This document shows positions 44,584-55,232 of a DNA stretch of 64,000 nt, one piece after another. A program made the position numbers and the translations under genes. Positions within the stretch are counted from its first letter, which is position 1. The number at the start of each line of letters is the position of its first letter. Origin of the DNA: Portulaca oleracea (Eukaryota; Streptophyta; Magnoliopsida; Caryophyllales; Portulacaceae); contig CM055870.1 of the NCBI GenBank assembly GCA_029582165.1, forward strand, positions 50,920,513-50,984,512. The letters are read 5' to 3'. Under the pieces are notes generated by a model. The model searched no databases. It was not told where the DNA came from and was given only the letters and a program-made list of their open reading frames with translations.

Positions 44584-45999
44584 CTACGACCGGGCTGAAC
44601 TGGGAAGGATCGGACTGGGCCGGTTGGGCTGGTAGAAGAGGTGGGAGATCCTGGGCTTTAATTTGTCTTTCCAGAAGTAATGGCTGGGCCCCACGTCGTT
44701 CTCCCTCTTCCTGACCACCACCAGCGCGATCTCCTCCGTGAGATGGCGGACCTCCATCGCCACCGCGAATTCTCCGGCGGAGCCTTCCATCTTGACCCCC
44801 AACCCCCCCTTTGTCCTCTCGACCGTGACCCCCTCAATCTCACGCGCCGCCCTCTCGATCTCCTCCGCCACCTCCTCCGCCGCCGCCTCCTTCACCAGGA
44901 ATGTCTCCCGGCTGCTCTGCTCCGCCTTGGTAAACAGCCCTGAGAGATTACACCCTGGGGAGAACGATATCAAATCAAACGCATTCAAAAACCTCTCATC
45001 ATCATCACCATTCTTAGCCTCCTTCTCCATCTCTTTTTCCCCCTCTTCATCATCGAGAAATCTGGGACTGTAAACCTCCTTAACTTCAAGCTTATTAAAC
45101 CAAGGATCCGTCAAAATCTCCTCCATCGTAATCCTGGTTTCCGGGTTCGTATCCAACAACCTCGCCAACAAACTCCGAATCTCCGGCGAAAACCACTTCG
45201 GACATCGAAACTCCCCCTTGTAAATCTTCCGATACAAATTCATCAAATTCGTATCATTAAACGGCAAATACCCAGCTGTGAGAACGAACAGTATAATCCC
45301 ACACGACCATATATCGATTTTTGCTCCGTCGTAGCCCTTCTTCGAGAGTATCTCCGGCGCCACGTAAGCAGGGGTCCCACACATGGTGTGCAACATCCCG
45401 TCCGTACGGATCTGCTCTGTAACGGCGGAGAGTCCGAAGTCGGAGATCTTCAGCGACCAGTTCTCGTCCAACAAGAGGTTTTCCGGCTTGAGGTCGCGGT
45501 GGTAGACGCCGCGAGAGTGGCAGTATCCGACGGCGGAGATGAGTTGGTGGAAGTACTTACGGCTGAGATCTTCGCTGAAGCGTCCCTTGGTGAGTTTTGC
45601 GAAGAGTTCGCCGCCCTTTGCGTACTCCATGACGAAGTAGATCTTGGTTTTGGTGGCGAGAACTTCCAGGAGGCGGATGATGTGTGCGTGTCGGAGACGC
45701 CGCATGATGGAGACCTCACGCTTCACGTGCGCGGCGAGGTTCCCACGCGCCACCTTGTGTTTGCTCACCGCCTTGACAGCCACCACTCTGTCCGTCCGCA
45801 GGTCACGGCCCTCGTACACCTTCGCGAAACCCCCGCAGCCGAGGAGTCTCCCCAGCTCGTACTTCCCGAATATGACTGGCCGCGCGTGGGACTCCGATGT
45901 GGGTGACTCACACGCGCTGCCGCCGCTGCCGACCATCTCCGACGAGGCGGTGGAGGAGGCGGAGGAACTGGAGGAAGAGGAAGCAGAGTATCCTGACAT
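44584..45999 (-). CDS. CIPK: CBL-interacting protein kinase (CIPK/SnRK3), CIPK11/14-like, intronless
   Basis: A 471-residue Ser/Thr kinase that binds calcineurin B-like calcium sensors and phosphorylates transporters and other targets at membranes. The kinase domain spans about 47-301: P-loop LGCGGFAKV (53-61), Lys76 in VAVK, HRDLKPEN with catalytic Asp169, DFG 187-189, APE 214-216. The CBL-binding NAF motif is NAFDLISFSPG (339-349). A phosphatase-interaction region follows at about 370-450. Length and the lack of introns fit the intron-poor CIPK clade. The start MSGYSASS is the ATG at 45997-45999. The longer frame to 46173 begins with GTG and overlaps the TATA box, so it is not used. The Ser-rich residues 4-20 are low in complexity. 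All key residues are present. The match to CIPK11/14 (for example HSRGVYHRDLKPENLL) is from memory. Confidence 0.95.
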   Translation of the reverse strand: MSGYSASSSSSSSASSTASSEMVGSGGSACESPTSESHARPVIFGKYELGRLLGCGGFAKVYEGRDLRTDRVVAVKAVSKHKVARGNLAAHVKREVSIMRRLRHAHIIRLLEVLATKTKIYFVMEYAKGGELFAKLTKGRFSEDLSRKYFHQLISAVGYCHSRGVYHRDLKPENLLLDENWSLKISDFGLSAVTEQIRTDGMLHTMCGTPAYVAPEILSKKGYDGAKIDIWSCGIILFVLTAGYLPFNDTNLMNLYRKIYKGEFRCPKWFSPEIRSLLARLLDTNPETRITMEEILTDPWFNKLEVKEVYSPRFLDDEEGEKEMEKEAKNGDDDERFLNAFDLISFSPGCNLSGLFTKAEQSSRETFLVKEAAAEEVAEEIERAAREIEGVTVERTKGGLGVKMEGSAGEFAVAMEVRHLTEEIALVVVRKRENDVGPSHYFWKDKLKPRISHLFYQPNRPSPILPSSARS

Positions 46000-46173
46000 C
46001 TGGGTATGTTCTGATTTCTCCCTTTTCTTTTGTTTGGGTGTTTGTTTTGTGTGAGTGATTGAAATGAGAATAATGAAAGATTTGGAGTAGTGGGAGGAGT
46101 TGAGGAAGAAGAGAAGAGGTGGTTGAGAAATGAGAAGTGAGTTACAAATTAATCCAAGAGGGGGATTTTCCAC

Positions 46174-46182
46174 ATATATATA
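46174..46182 (-). promoter_or_regulatory. Putative TATA box of the CIPK gene
   Basis: TATATATAT on the minus strand, about 175 bases upstream of the ATG at 45999. A transcript starting about 30 bases downstream would give a leader of about 145 bases, much of it CT-rich. No other gene is close enough to use it. Confidence 0.5.
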
Positions 46183-48751
46183 CTGATGAAAGAATGTATG
46201 ATAGCCTATAGAGGGGAGAGAGAGGAGGTTTTTTAAAAAAAAAGAAAGGAAAAAAAAAAGTTGCTTTACAGATTTAGGTTTGTTGATGAGTTGGAGGTTG
46301 AAAAATGAAAAGTTTTGGGGTTTTCATTTTTGGCAGCTGTAAATAAACTATTTTTTGAAAGTGTGTGAAAGTCTGATGTAAGGGTTAAGTTGTTCAAGCT
46401 TACGTTTTGTTTTAGGATTTCTGGACTGTAATATGAATATGGTGAACTTTTTGAGGCGTTGGACAGATTGGTAGTATGTTGAAATTTTTTTGGTAGTCTG
46501 AAAATAGGTGATCAAAGTTAAGTTAGAAAGTTATGGTAAAAACTTGTTTTTTTAGAGTGGTAATTGGTAAATTATATTTTTTTCATGTAATTTTATTTTA
46601 CTTTATCTTAATCTACCGAATCCATTAAAAATATTCAAATCAAAATCAATATTTTAATAATAAAATACTTTTACTACATTACTAACTTACCTAACACAAA
46701 TTCATCCTTTCTTTCCCTTTTTTTCCTATCTTAGTAAAACTAATTTGATCTCATCACTCTAAAAATCAAAGTCTAAATTTAATTAATATTCTAAAAGAAT
46801 AGGGCCTAAGTTTATGTGTCTATTTTAATGGTTTAATTTTGATGATCAAAATCTTAAGGTTTTAATACATTAACCTATTTTGGTATAATCACACTCATTA
46901 TTAATTTTAGTGTGAGTTAGCAAATAATTCATCTTTCCTATATTATCTGTCACTTTAACTTCTTTTTTTCTATGATATCTGTCACCTTATAATTTCAATA
47001 ACACATTAATTACTAATTTATCAAATTAACCTTATTAATTACATCTTTTTCTTCCATTTTTTTCTTTTATTCACATTTTTCTTTTTTTATTCATCATTTT
47101 TTTCAACATTTTTACATTTCCAATGAGTAAATTAATTTAGAGTGGAGGTTTTTTTGGTTTTGTAAATCATGTCTAAGGAGACAAATAATATGTGAAGGAG
47201 GGAGTATAAGATTTTTTTGAGAGTAATGTATTAAACTTTTGAGGCAATAAATTCAAATATATCACTTTTGAGAGTAATGTATTAAACTTTCAACATTTTC
47301 ATATGTTTAGCTCATTCAATTTTTTTTGTTATGATGCGATAGATGGAGGAGAAGCTAGTTTTTAGGTAAATTCAGTCAAATATTGAACCTCTTGATCTGA
47401 ATTAACAATTTTAACTAATATTTATATATCTATTTTGAAAATTAGTTTTAATTACTATTTAAGGTAAAGTACACGAATTTCTTTGAAACTAAAAGTTAGT
47501 TTACGTAGCACCTATATATATCCCAAAGATCAGCTTATTAGTTATTATGATCCAAAGACTTTTTACTTTATGGAGAAAATAAGCTTTTATTTAACTATAC
47601 TATGAGTGTTATTATTAGTTTACATATTTTAATGTTTTCAAACTTCATCTTTGATTCTTTATGGTTCGATCGTGTAGTTTCGAGAGTAATGCGTTGGCAG
47701 GAATCTTAATCATCCAGGTGTCCAAGATTTCCAGTTAAAAAAGTAATTACGGTCACGTACGGTACATGACATGCCTTACCAAATTTTCATTTCACAACTA
47801 ATTTTTCTGTTTTGGAAGCAACCATTTTTTCGCAACGTTGATAGAATAACTAGGGTATAAAATACATATAATTGAATTCAGCGTTTAAAAAGTATGAATT
47901 GGTCATGCATGGGATCGTCAAACAATAAGGATGTTTTTTAACCTCACAAATTCATGAATTTTCATATGTTTAAATACATAAATTATTTATTTTAAAGTCA
48001 AAAGTAAGAATCGTTGACATATTATCGATATAATTACAAGACATTATCAGTGTTCCATGGGTATGCCTAGGGGTTGTTTATGGATACCCAAACCCAGAAA
48101 AAAAATAAATTGTCTATTATAATTTGAGAAAATATGCATATATATGTTGAGTAAACACAAAAAAAAAATTCAAAAAATATTGGTTAGAATGTTCAATTTA
48201 ATACAACAACCTAATTATTCATAAGAAAAGCTTTTATAGTCAATTTCCTTTTTCAAATATATGTAAGCTATTATAAAGTGAACATCGCTAATTTTAATTT
48301 CTAAATCCACCGTTGAGTACTCCCGAATGAAAAGATCGATAACATATATATAAAACACAAGTTTTTTCATGTGCCACCGTTTAATAATAAAAGTCAAGGT
48401 TTATATTAACAAACAATTGACCATTATGTACTTATTTTATACAATTTATCGCATAAAACACCAATCGTTATATGGTCCCTAGGTGAATCACATGTATTAA
48501 ATTTTTTTTCAAATAATTTATCAAATATTAATTAATAAATTTATTACAAGTATATCAATATTATTACAAAAATCATCAATATCTTTTAAAATCGTCAAAT
48601 TTTTATAGAAATTCATCACATAAAAATTGAATGCATTTCAATTCAATACATAGGGGACACCACCATGAACACTATAATTTGCACATAAAACACATATAGT
48701 AACCTATACGTTTAATTCCGACATCGTTCCTACTAATGGTTTGTGAACTAA
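46183..48751. other. Upstream region of the CIPK and AT-rich intergenic DNA
   Basis: No gene. An A-rich tract at 46228-46258 is part of the promoter region. At 46790-46808 CTAAAAGAATAGGGCCTAAG looks like one end of a Harbinger-like MITE, with no partner found. The repeat GAGAGTAATGTATTAAACTTT occurs twice in shortened form (47219, 47266). From 48050 text resembles 33060. Confidence 0.4.
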
Positions 48752-48996
48752 GGCCGTGTTTTTTTCTGTAGTTGGCAAACTGCGGTGCCACAGCCTACCG
48801 CAATTTGCAATAACCCACCACATTTTGCCGCAAATCATTACTTTTCTCTCTCCTCACTTTTCTCTCTCATCACTTTTCTCGTCTACTTTTTACATTATCT
48901 CTTCTCACCTACCCATATACCAATAACCTACCACAATTCCACCACACCACACCTCACCCCACCATTATGCAAAATACCGCATAAAATAACACGGCC
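48752..48996. mobile_element. Harbinger/Tourist-like MITE, copy 2
   Basis: 245 bp. The end GGCCGTGTTTTTTT is matched by the inverted end AAAATAACACGGCC, with TAA repeated on both sides (48749-48751, 48997-48999), the classic 3-bp site of Harbinger elements. The interior has CACCACA-rich and CTCTCTCATCACTTTTCTC text. No ORF. Confidence 0.78.
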
Positions 48997-48999
48997 TAA

Positions 49000-50538
49000 G
49001 TTAGGCTAAAATATTTCTTAGCGAGATGAAGAAAGAGTGGGAGTAGTAGTGTTTTGGAGACACGGTGAACTGAACACTGACCAGTTGTTGCGTGGGAAGG
49101 AAATGTCGAGGAAGCATCCAACTAACTTCCTTGGATTTGTTGTTTTTTCCCAACTCGTACAAACAGTCACCACATCACAATACCAAATTTTGGCATATAA
49201 TTCAGCCTATTTTCGTCGGGTTACTTTATCACTGCACAAATATAATTTGTTTTTTTTTACTGCGGGAGGATTTCGTGAGGAGACTTTCCTATGAAATTTC
49301 TGGGCAACTTTGATTTCAGGATTGTTTGGATCTTACATAAAAAGATGAGCAACTTTTGAGGAAATTCTGTTTGGATAATTCTCTGCCAAATAGGTAACTA
49401 CGTTAACGTAATTTTTTTTGGGACAAATTTGGCTTTAGGGAAAGAATACTCAAACTACGGTGCATTTTTCAATGAAACTAAAACTTCTCTTAGGTTATTG
49501 ACATCTTTTTAGTGTCATATTTTTGGAGTAAATATCAAGAAGAGTATAAAAAAAAGGAAAAATAAAAAAAGAAGCATATTTGGTATGTTCAGTCGTTCTT
49601 GAGAAGAGATGAGAGATGAAAAGGTATGGGGAGGAGAGAGATAGAGAGAATTAGAAGAAAGAAAATATTAAATAAAATTTATTTTGTTTTATCTTTTTCT
49701 TTTTTGTACTATTTTAATAATTATATATTACAGATTCTCCACCTCATTTTTCAATTCATTCTCACCATTAATAATACTCATTCTCTACTACTTATTAAAA
49801 TAATACTAAACCTACTATTCATGTAATTGGTGTACTCTATTTTGAAGAATACCATATATTGAGGATAGCTTTAGAAATACTGGAACATTTCAAGAAATAT
49901 TTTTCACGAAATTAAGAGTGTATTTGGTGTAAGGGAAAATTGAAAATCAATTTTCATTATAAAATGATTTTTCAGATAAATAAGTTTTTAAGTAATATTT
50001 TCACTTGTTTGGAAGATATATATATATATATATAAGTTTTTAAGTAATATTTTCACTTGTTTGCAAAATGGTTTTCACTGAAAATGATTTTCCCCATTTT
50101 TTAGCTGCCAAACACCTGAAAATGGGAAAGTATTTTCTAGAAAATGATTATCTTCCCCACCAAAAACACCTAAATCAGAACAAAATATTTCCATTGGGTT
50201 TCATTTTGCAATTGTTTTTTTGTCGAGAGCAAAGAAAGGAGATTGTCAACAAGAAATGGATTTGCTTTGTAAATCTATCCCATGCTTTTGACACGAGGAA
50301 AATGTAGGAAACCAATGAAAATAGACACGAGGAAAATGTAGGAAGTCTAAGAACTGGGAAAAGTTTGGGTCTTCTTCATTTACAGTAATCCTTATGACAA
50401 TTCTTATATGTTTATGATAACTATATATAATAGGATTTTAAAAATAGTAAGAGTAATTGCATTCTATTTCTAGTTTGGTTGAATTTGAAAGTATGATTAG
50501 TTCACTAAACTCATGCTCAAGTTGCTTTTAATGATATA
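49000..50538. other. AT-rich intergenic DNA
   Basis: No gene recognised. A 29-bp word beginning AAGTTTTTAAGTAATATTTT occurs twice (about 49983 and 50033) around a short TA run. The stretch from 49918 (GTGTATTTGGTG) to 50170 has complementary ends and may be a MITE. Confidence 0.35.
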
Positions 50539-50719
50539 CTACCTCCGTCCTAAAATCTTTGTCAATTTACCTAATTTGGAAAACCAAGACACATTGAAAA
50601 TGGGGTGAAAAAAATTTGAATTTCCCCGAATTGCCCTTTTATTAATTGAGAATCATACTTGTTAGAATTATAAAAAGTGATAAACAATGTATTAATTAAG
50701 GGTAAAAACGGAGTAACAA

Positions 50720-52630
50720 GAAAAGAAGAGATTGGAAATAGAATAACAAAAGTGGTGGTATGATAGAGAAAAACTCAGACCCTTCGTCACCTAGTTAAGT
50801 GCCCAATCTTACCCTTCGGCTTCCCTGCCTTTTCGGCCGCCGTCCCTGGTCGCCGGACGGTTCATCGGCCCCCCGGGAGGTCGGTGCTCCGATTGCCGGG
50901 CTGGTCGCCGCTAAATTCCGGTCGCCACTCGCTTCGTGCTTTCCGGTCGCCTGTAAACCTAATTTCTGATCGCCGCCGCTTGTTTCCGCCCTCGCTGGTC
51001 GCCAAGCTTCGTGCTTTCCGGTCGCCGGGCAGCCTTTAGTCGGCGCTTTTCATGGTTGTTGGGGGTTCGTCGGATCTCTGGGTGTTGTCCTGTGTGGATG
51101 TCGACGAATACGTGGCTCGTGGGGAGCATTTGTTCAATCTCAGGTGACTTCTTGCTTTTCCCTTGAAATTATTTAGTTGGGGGTGTTTTCTGTAGTTCTT
51201 CCGTGGGTTAATACCTCTTGCAGTAGCCATGGTTTTAAGCAACAATCTTCTAGACAAGTTTAAGGTGTTGAAATCTGAACTTGAGTGTCTTGTTTCTTCA
51301 ATTTCGTTGGAGAATTTTTCGTCAAAAGTTGTATGTCGGGCCTCCTTGAATATAGCTTGTGAAATTATTGTGGTGCTGAGAGAGTTGGGGGAGGTTTATG
51401 GCGGATTGTTGACACCCCCTAATGTTCAAAATCATACACTTTGTGGTTCCGGTGTTGTTGCTAATGACGTCCCCCTCAATATCCGCTCTGCTGTGTCTGT
51501 TTTACCTTCAAATGACAAGTGTTTGTACTCCGTTTTTATTGATAATCTGCCTATCAACATGGAGAGCTTGAGACTTAAGAGTTTATTTAGTAAGTTTGGA
51601 GGTGTTGTTGATGCTTATATCCCTGTTAAGGTTGGAAAAAATGGAATAAAGTTTGGTTTTGTGCGTTTTGCAAATAGGGAAGAGGGGTGTAAAGCCATTA
51701 ATGAAATGAATCTTAGAACTGTCGATCGCAGGAAGCTTTTTGTCTCTTAGGCCAAATTCAATAAAAAACATGCTGTTAGACCTTCTGTACTGCAAAATTT
51801 AGCCAGAAGTGGATCCCTAAGAAGAATTTTGGTGGTGCTCTTATTTCGAATGGTTTGCACTTCTCCTCCCCTGGTGTGGTTAACAATGGTTTGAGGAATT
51901 TTGGGAAAGATGACACGGTTGTGCCCGAATCACTTGAGTCTCTCGATTGTGTTTGGTCTGTGGATGCTTCTAGTAAAACCATAACGGACCCAATTATTGA
52001 TGTTTTGGATAGCGGAAAACATGCAAGTAGGTTGTCCTATAAAGATGCTCTCTTGAGTGGTTCCAAAAACAATCGGTCAGTCATTAGGGATCCGGATGCC
52101 GACTCTGACAGTGATCGTACTCATAGCATCCCGATTGAATCCTTTGATGGTGTGATTGAGCATGACATAATTACAGCAGATCTTGAAGATTCCATCCTTG
52201 AGGCTTCCAAGGGTAAAGGCAAGAGGAGTAAGAGGAAATTGAACATGTTGATGAAATTTAAGTGGCAGCTTGTCAGAGATGCAACTTGTAGAGTTGCTCA
52301 TGGACAAAAAGGTGGTCAGAAGGTTAGGATGAAGAGGCGTGCGAACTTGTCGAAAATTGACAATCTTGATGACACTGAAGCTGAGATTGAACAAAGGAAG
52401 GTGACTATTGGCAAAGATATTGGTGTGCGATTCCTTGATGATCCAAGCAGCTAATTTCACTGATCTTGTTTATTTGCGGTGTAATAGCTTATTTGGTTGT
52501 GGTGTTTGATTAGTCCTTGCAGTGTTTTTTAGCAGTTTGGTTGTAATCTTTTGGTGATGGATCTTGCTGTTGTGTTTGCGGCCTGCCGTATGTTTGAACT
52601 TTTAGCTTTTTGGCTATTAATAATCGAAAA
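50720..52630 (+). mobile_element. LINE-derived insertion with RRM-type ORF1 but no ORF2, copy B
   Basis: 1.9 kb, flanked by a 16-bp direct repeat, AAAAACGGAGTAACAA (50704-50719, 52631-52646). It has a GC-rich leader (50800-51228), ORF1 (51229-52454), a short 3' region and the tail TTAATAATCGAAAAAAAA. Target-primed reverse transcription makes such duplications and tails. No endonuclease or RT sequence is present, so it must have been copied by another element's enzymes. Confidence 0.8.
51229..52454 (+). pseudogene. RRM-type LINE ORF1, copy B
   Basis: The frame starts MVLSNNLLDKFKVLKSELEC. An RNA recognition motif lies at about residues 100-173: SVFIDNLPINMESLRLKSLF, then KFGFVRFANREEGCKAINEM and RRKLFVS. 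A TAG at 51748-51750 stands where copy A has Trp (FVTWAK). After a frameshift between about 51780 and 51855 the text goes on with KNFGGALISNG, SKTITDPIIDV, RLSYKDALLSG, a Lys/Arg-rich stretch and KFKWQLVRDATCRVAHG. RRM-containing ORF1 proteins are known in the BNR LINEs of Beta and related plants. One stop and one frameshift disable it. Confidence 0.78.
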
Positions 52631-52823
52631 AAAAACGGAGTAACAATTGTTAGAATTGTAAAAGTGACAAACAAATTGGGACAATGGAGTTAGTTAGCGT
52701 GACAAATATTTTGGGACAAAGGTAGTAGTATATTAAAATAGTAAAATCCATGTTTCTTTGATGATTAAAAATAAAAAAAAGTTAACCATTTCTTGTTAAA
52801 TAGACTTATCAATCACTAATGTT

Positions 52824-53360
52824 TTGTTTTTTTCTGGAACCAAACATAACAATTTCATTAATAGCACCATACGACACTTACAATGAAAATCGTGATTGAA
52901 CAATTGTAGGTCTAAAACATAAATATGAAATTTAACTTCCAAATAACTAATACTAATCGTACTGACGTTCGACTCCGATTTCTCCGATGACTCTGCATAT
53001 TTCTTCGATTACTCTGCATCTTTACCATTGATGGAAAACATCACAACCCGTGCTCTATAGCGATTTGAAAGTCGATCTTCATCCAACGTATTAGACTACA
53101 CCAACTTAACAAAAACTCTAGAAAGATACTAAAAACCCAAAATAAGGGTACAAAAAAACTCTTACAAAAGAGATTAACTTTCTTAGCGTAAACGTAAAAC
53201 CAAACTAACAATTGGGGTAGAAAACAAGCAAATTGGGGCTAATTACCACCGACAAAAGAATCGATGACAGCCCCTCCAAGGGCATGGAGGCTAGGGTTTT
53301 CTAGAGAGAAAAAGGAAAGAGGAGGCTAGGGTTTGAGGTTGTAGTAGGCAACATAATGGC
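52824..53360 (-). mobile_element. Unclassified retroposed sequence with 16-bp target duplication
   Basis: 537 bp flanked by ATCAATCACTAATGTT on both sides (52808-52823, 53361-53376). A T-run at 52824-52840 is the poly(A) tail of a minus-strand insertion. The other end, read on the minus strand, has CTCAAACCCTAGCCTCCTC, then a CTCTCTAGAAAACCCTAG leader-like text and an ATG (53283-53285). The frame from it is short. It could be a SINE, an internally deleted LINE or a processed transcript; I do not recognise it. Confidence 0.7.
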
Positions 53361-53589
53361 ATCAATCACTAATGTTAGTCTATGAATCTTGAAAGTGACC
53401 AAGTAATTGCATCAGATGATTTTAACTAATATTAACACATATGTTACTCATAATATGCTAGAAAACATTTCGATTTATGAGTAACTGTGGATGAGAATCA
53501 TGAGAAAGCAATATATATTACATGCACCTGGATTTTGTGTTCCAGTTTAATGCAGTACACATTATTAAGAATGAATAACCTAGCGTTTG

Positions 53590-54165
53590 TGTTAGGAAAG
53601 TGTCCAAAAATCACCCAATTTTTTTATCCCACAATTAGTTGTTTCCTAATTGTATTAGGATATTATTTAAGTTTCCTTATTATGTTGGGTTTCCTAATTG
53701 TATTAGATTCTAAATCTAATTGGAGTGGGAGTAAAGGTAGGTTTATAGGGAGTTTTCCCTATAAATAGTGGATCTTGTTCACCTTGTTTGAAGCGGCCAA
53801 TTTTGGTGCCCATTGTGGCCAAGTTTGGGGCACCTCCTGTGGGAGGAGGTGTATTATGATATTTAGAAATTTCGTAGTCCAATGGTGAGAGAGGTTTTGT
53901 TGAGAGTTTCGGGTGGATCTCTTTCGGTGTTTGAGATCTTTGTAATACTCTCTTTGTTGGATCTCGGGAGGAGATCCTTCGTTGTATTCTCTACCAATAG
54001 TGGATTCATTTGTACTTGGGCTGCCCGTGGTTTTTTCCCGATTCGGGTTTTCACGTTAAATTCTTGTCCCCTTTTAGATCTTGTATTTATTTTTCTCAAT
54101 ATCCAGTAGTCATCTCATTATTTTCGCTTCCGCTGATCAATTATGCTCTTATTAAAACCCTAACA
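53590..54165 (+). mobile_element. Solo LTR with GTTTG target duplication
   Basis: 576 bp from TGTTAGGAAAG to AAAACCCTAACA (ends TGTTAGG/CCTAACA inverted). GTTTG flanks both sides (53585-53589, 54166-54170). A TATA box, TATAAATAG, is at 53760-53768. Copia-like by its length and look. No internal sequence is present. Confidence 0.85.
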
Positions 54166-54170
54166 GTTTG

Positions 54171-54507
54171 CATAATCTAGAATAATATATGCAACTTAAT
54201 ATTAACCATATTAATCGAAGCACATACTTTAAGAATACGTAATAAATTACAATGAAAGAGACCATGTGTTCTTCTATGTCTCTCATTCATTGTGGCTCCT
54301 TAATTATATTTTTTTTGTATTGCAAATATAAAGAATTTATAAGGAACGTGTGATACAAATTTGAAAAAATGACAGTATCAAGGACATAGACCACACTCAT
54401 CGTTTTTTAGTAGAAAGTTTTAAAAAAATTGAGCATAATTTTTGTAGGATGAAATCAGTGAAATAATTTGGATTGATATTTTTCCAAATACTATTAGACA
54501 AAATTGT

Positions 54508-54562
<55 letters not shown>

Positions 54563-54956
54563 TATAGGAAAAAAATCATTGAAAGAAAGGAAACCATGCA
54601 AGCAGTGCATTTGTCATCCTTGCAAATGTTAAACGGGTAGAAGATAAACGAAATATGGACTATGACAAGACTACAAGAGTATTGGAGGTTTGGGAAGGAA
54701 CAAATATGAAGTCTATCATAATAATTCCCATATATTGCCATCATCACACCTATAAGCTTCCGACTGGTATATATGAACCAGACAAATATTATTTAAGGAG
54801 CCAAACAATCCCACAAAGCATTCAATATTTTCTTATATATGCAAGCTAGCTAGATTCAAATCAACCATTCAAGCAACCAAATTCTTTCAAGCAATTCAAA
54901 GGTCTTTGTGCTACTAATTCTTTCTTTACTCGAATTCAAAGGAAAGATATATTTAA
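54171..54956. other. AT-rich intergenic DNA with TA microsatellite
   Basis: A TA run spans about 54513-54560. No gene recognised. Confidence 0.45.
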
Positions 54957-55232
54957 GCCCTGTTCTTTTATACGGTTGGTTGCGGTGTGGTAATGGCGCG
55001 GTGCGGTGCGGTGGAATTTGAAAAACTGCTATGAATTGTGGTGAATTGTGGTAAAAATTATGATAAAATGCAGTAGATGAGGAGAAAAAATGTGAAAGGT
55101 AAAGGAGAAAAGTAAGGAGAGAGAAAAGTGAAGGAATTTATTGGTAATGATTGTGATGAAGTGTGGTAGAAATTAAAGAGTTGCGGTAAGGTGTAGTATC
55201 ACACCGCAATCTACCGCATAAAAGAACGGGTC
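54957..55232. mobile_element. Harbinger/Tourist-like MITE, copy 3
   Basis: 276 bp with ends GCCCTGTTCTTTTATACGG and CCGCATAAAAGAACGGGTC, inverted matches of each other and of the MITE at 37276. The flanks TAA and ATA are imperfect. The interior has GTGCGGTGCGGTG and TTGTGGTGAATTGTGG text. No ORF. Confidence 0.72.

Larger units (their letters stand above)
50539..52730. mobile_element. Stowaway-like MITE interrupted by a LINE-derived insertion
   Basis: The left end CTACCTCCGTCCTAAAATC is matched by the inverted right end ATTTTGGGACAAAGGTAGTA. TA-type flanks are present. Without the 1.9-kb LINE-derived insert the element would be about 270 bp. Confidence 0.65.

Noticed and set aside
46000..46173. 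58-residue N-terminal extension of the CIPK
   Set aside because: It opens with GTG, not ATG, and overlaps the TATA box. The ATG at 45999 starts a normal CIPK N-terminus.
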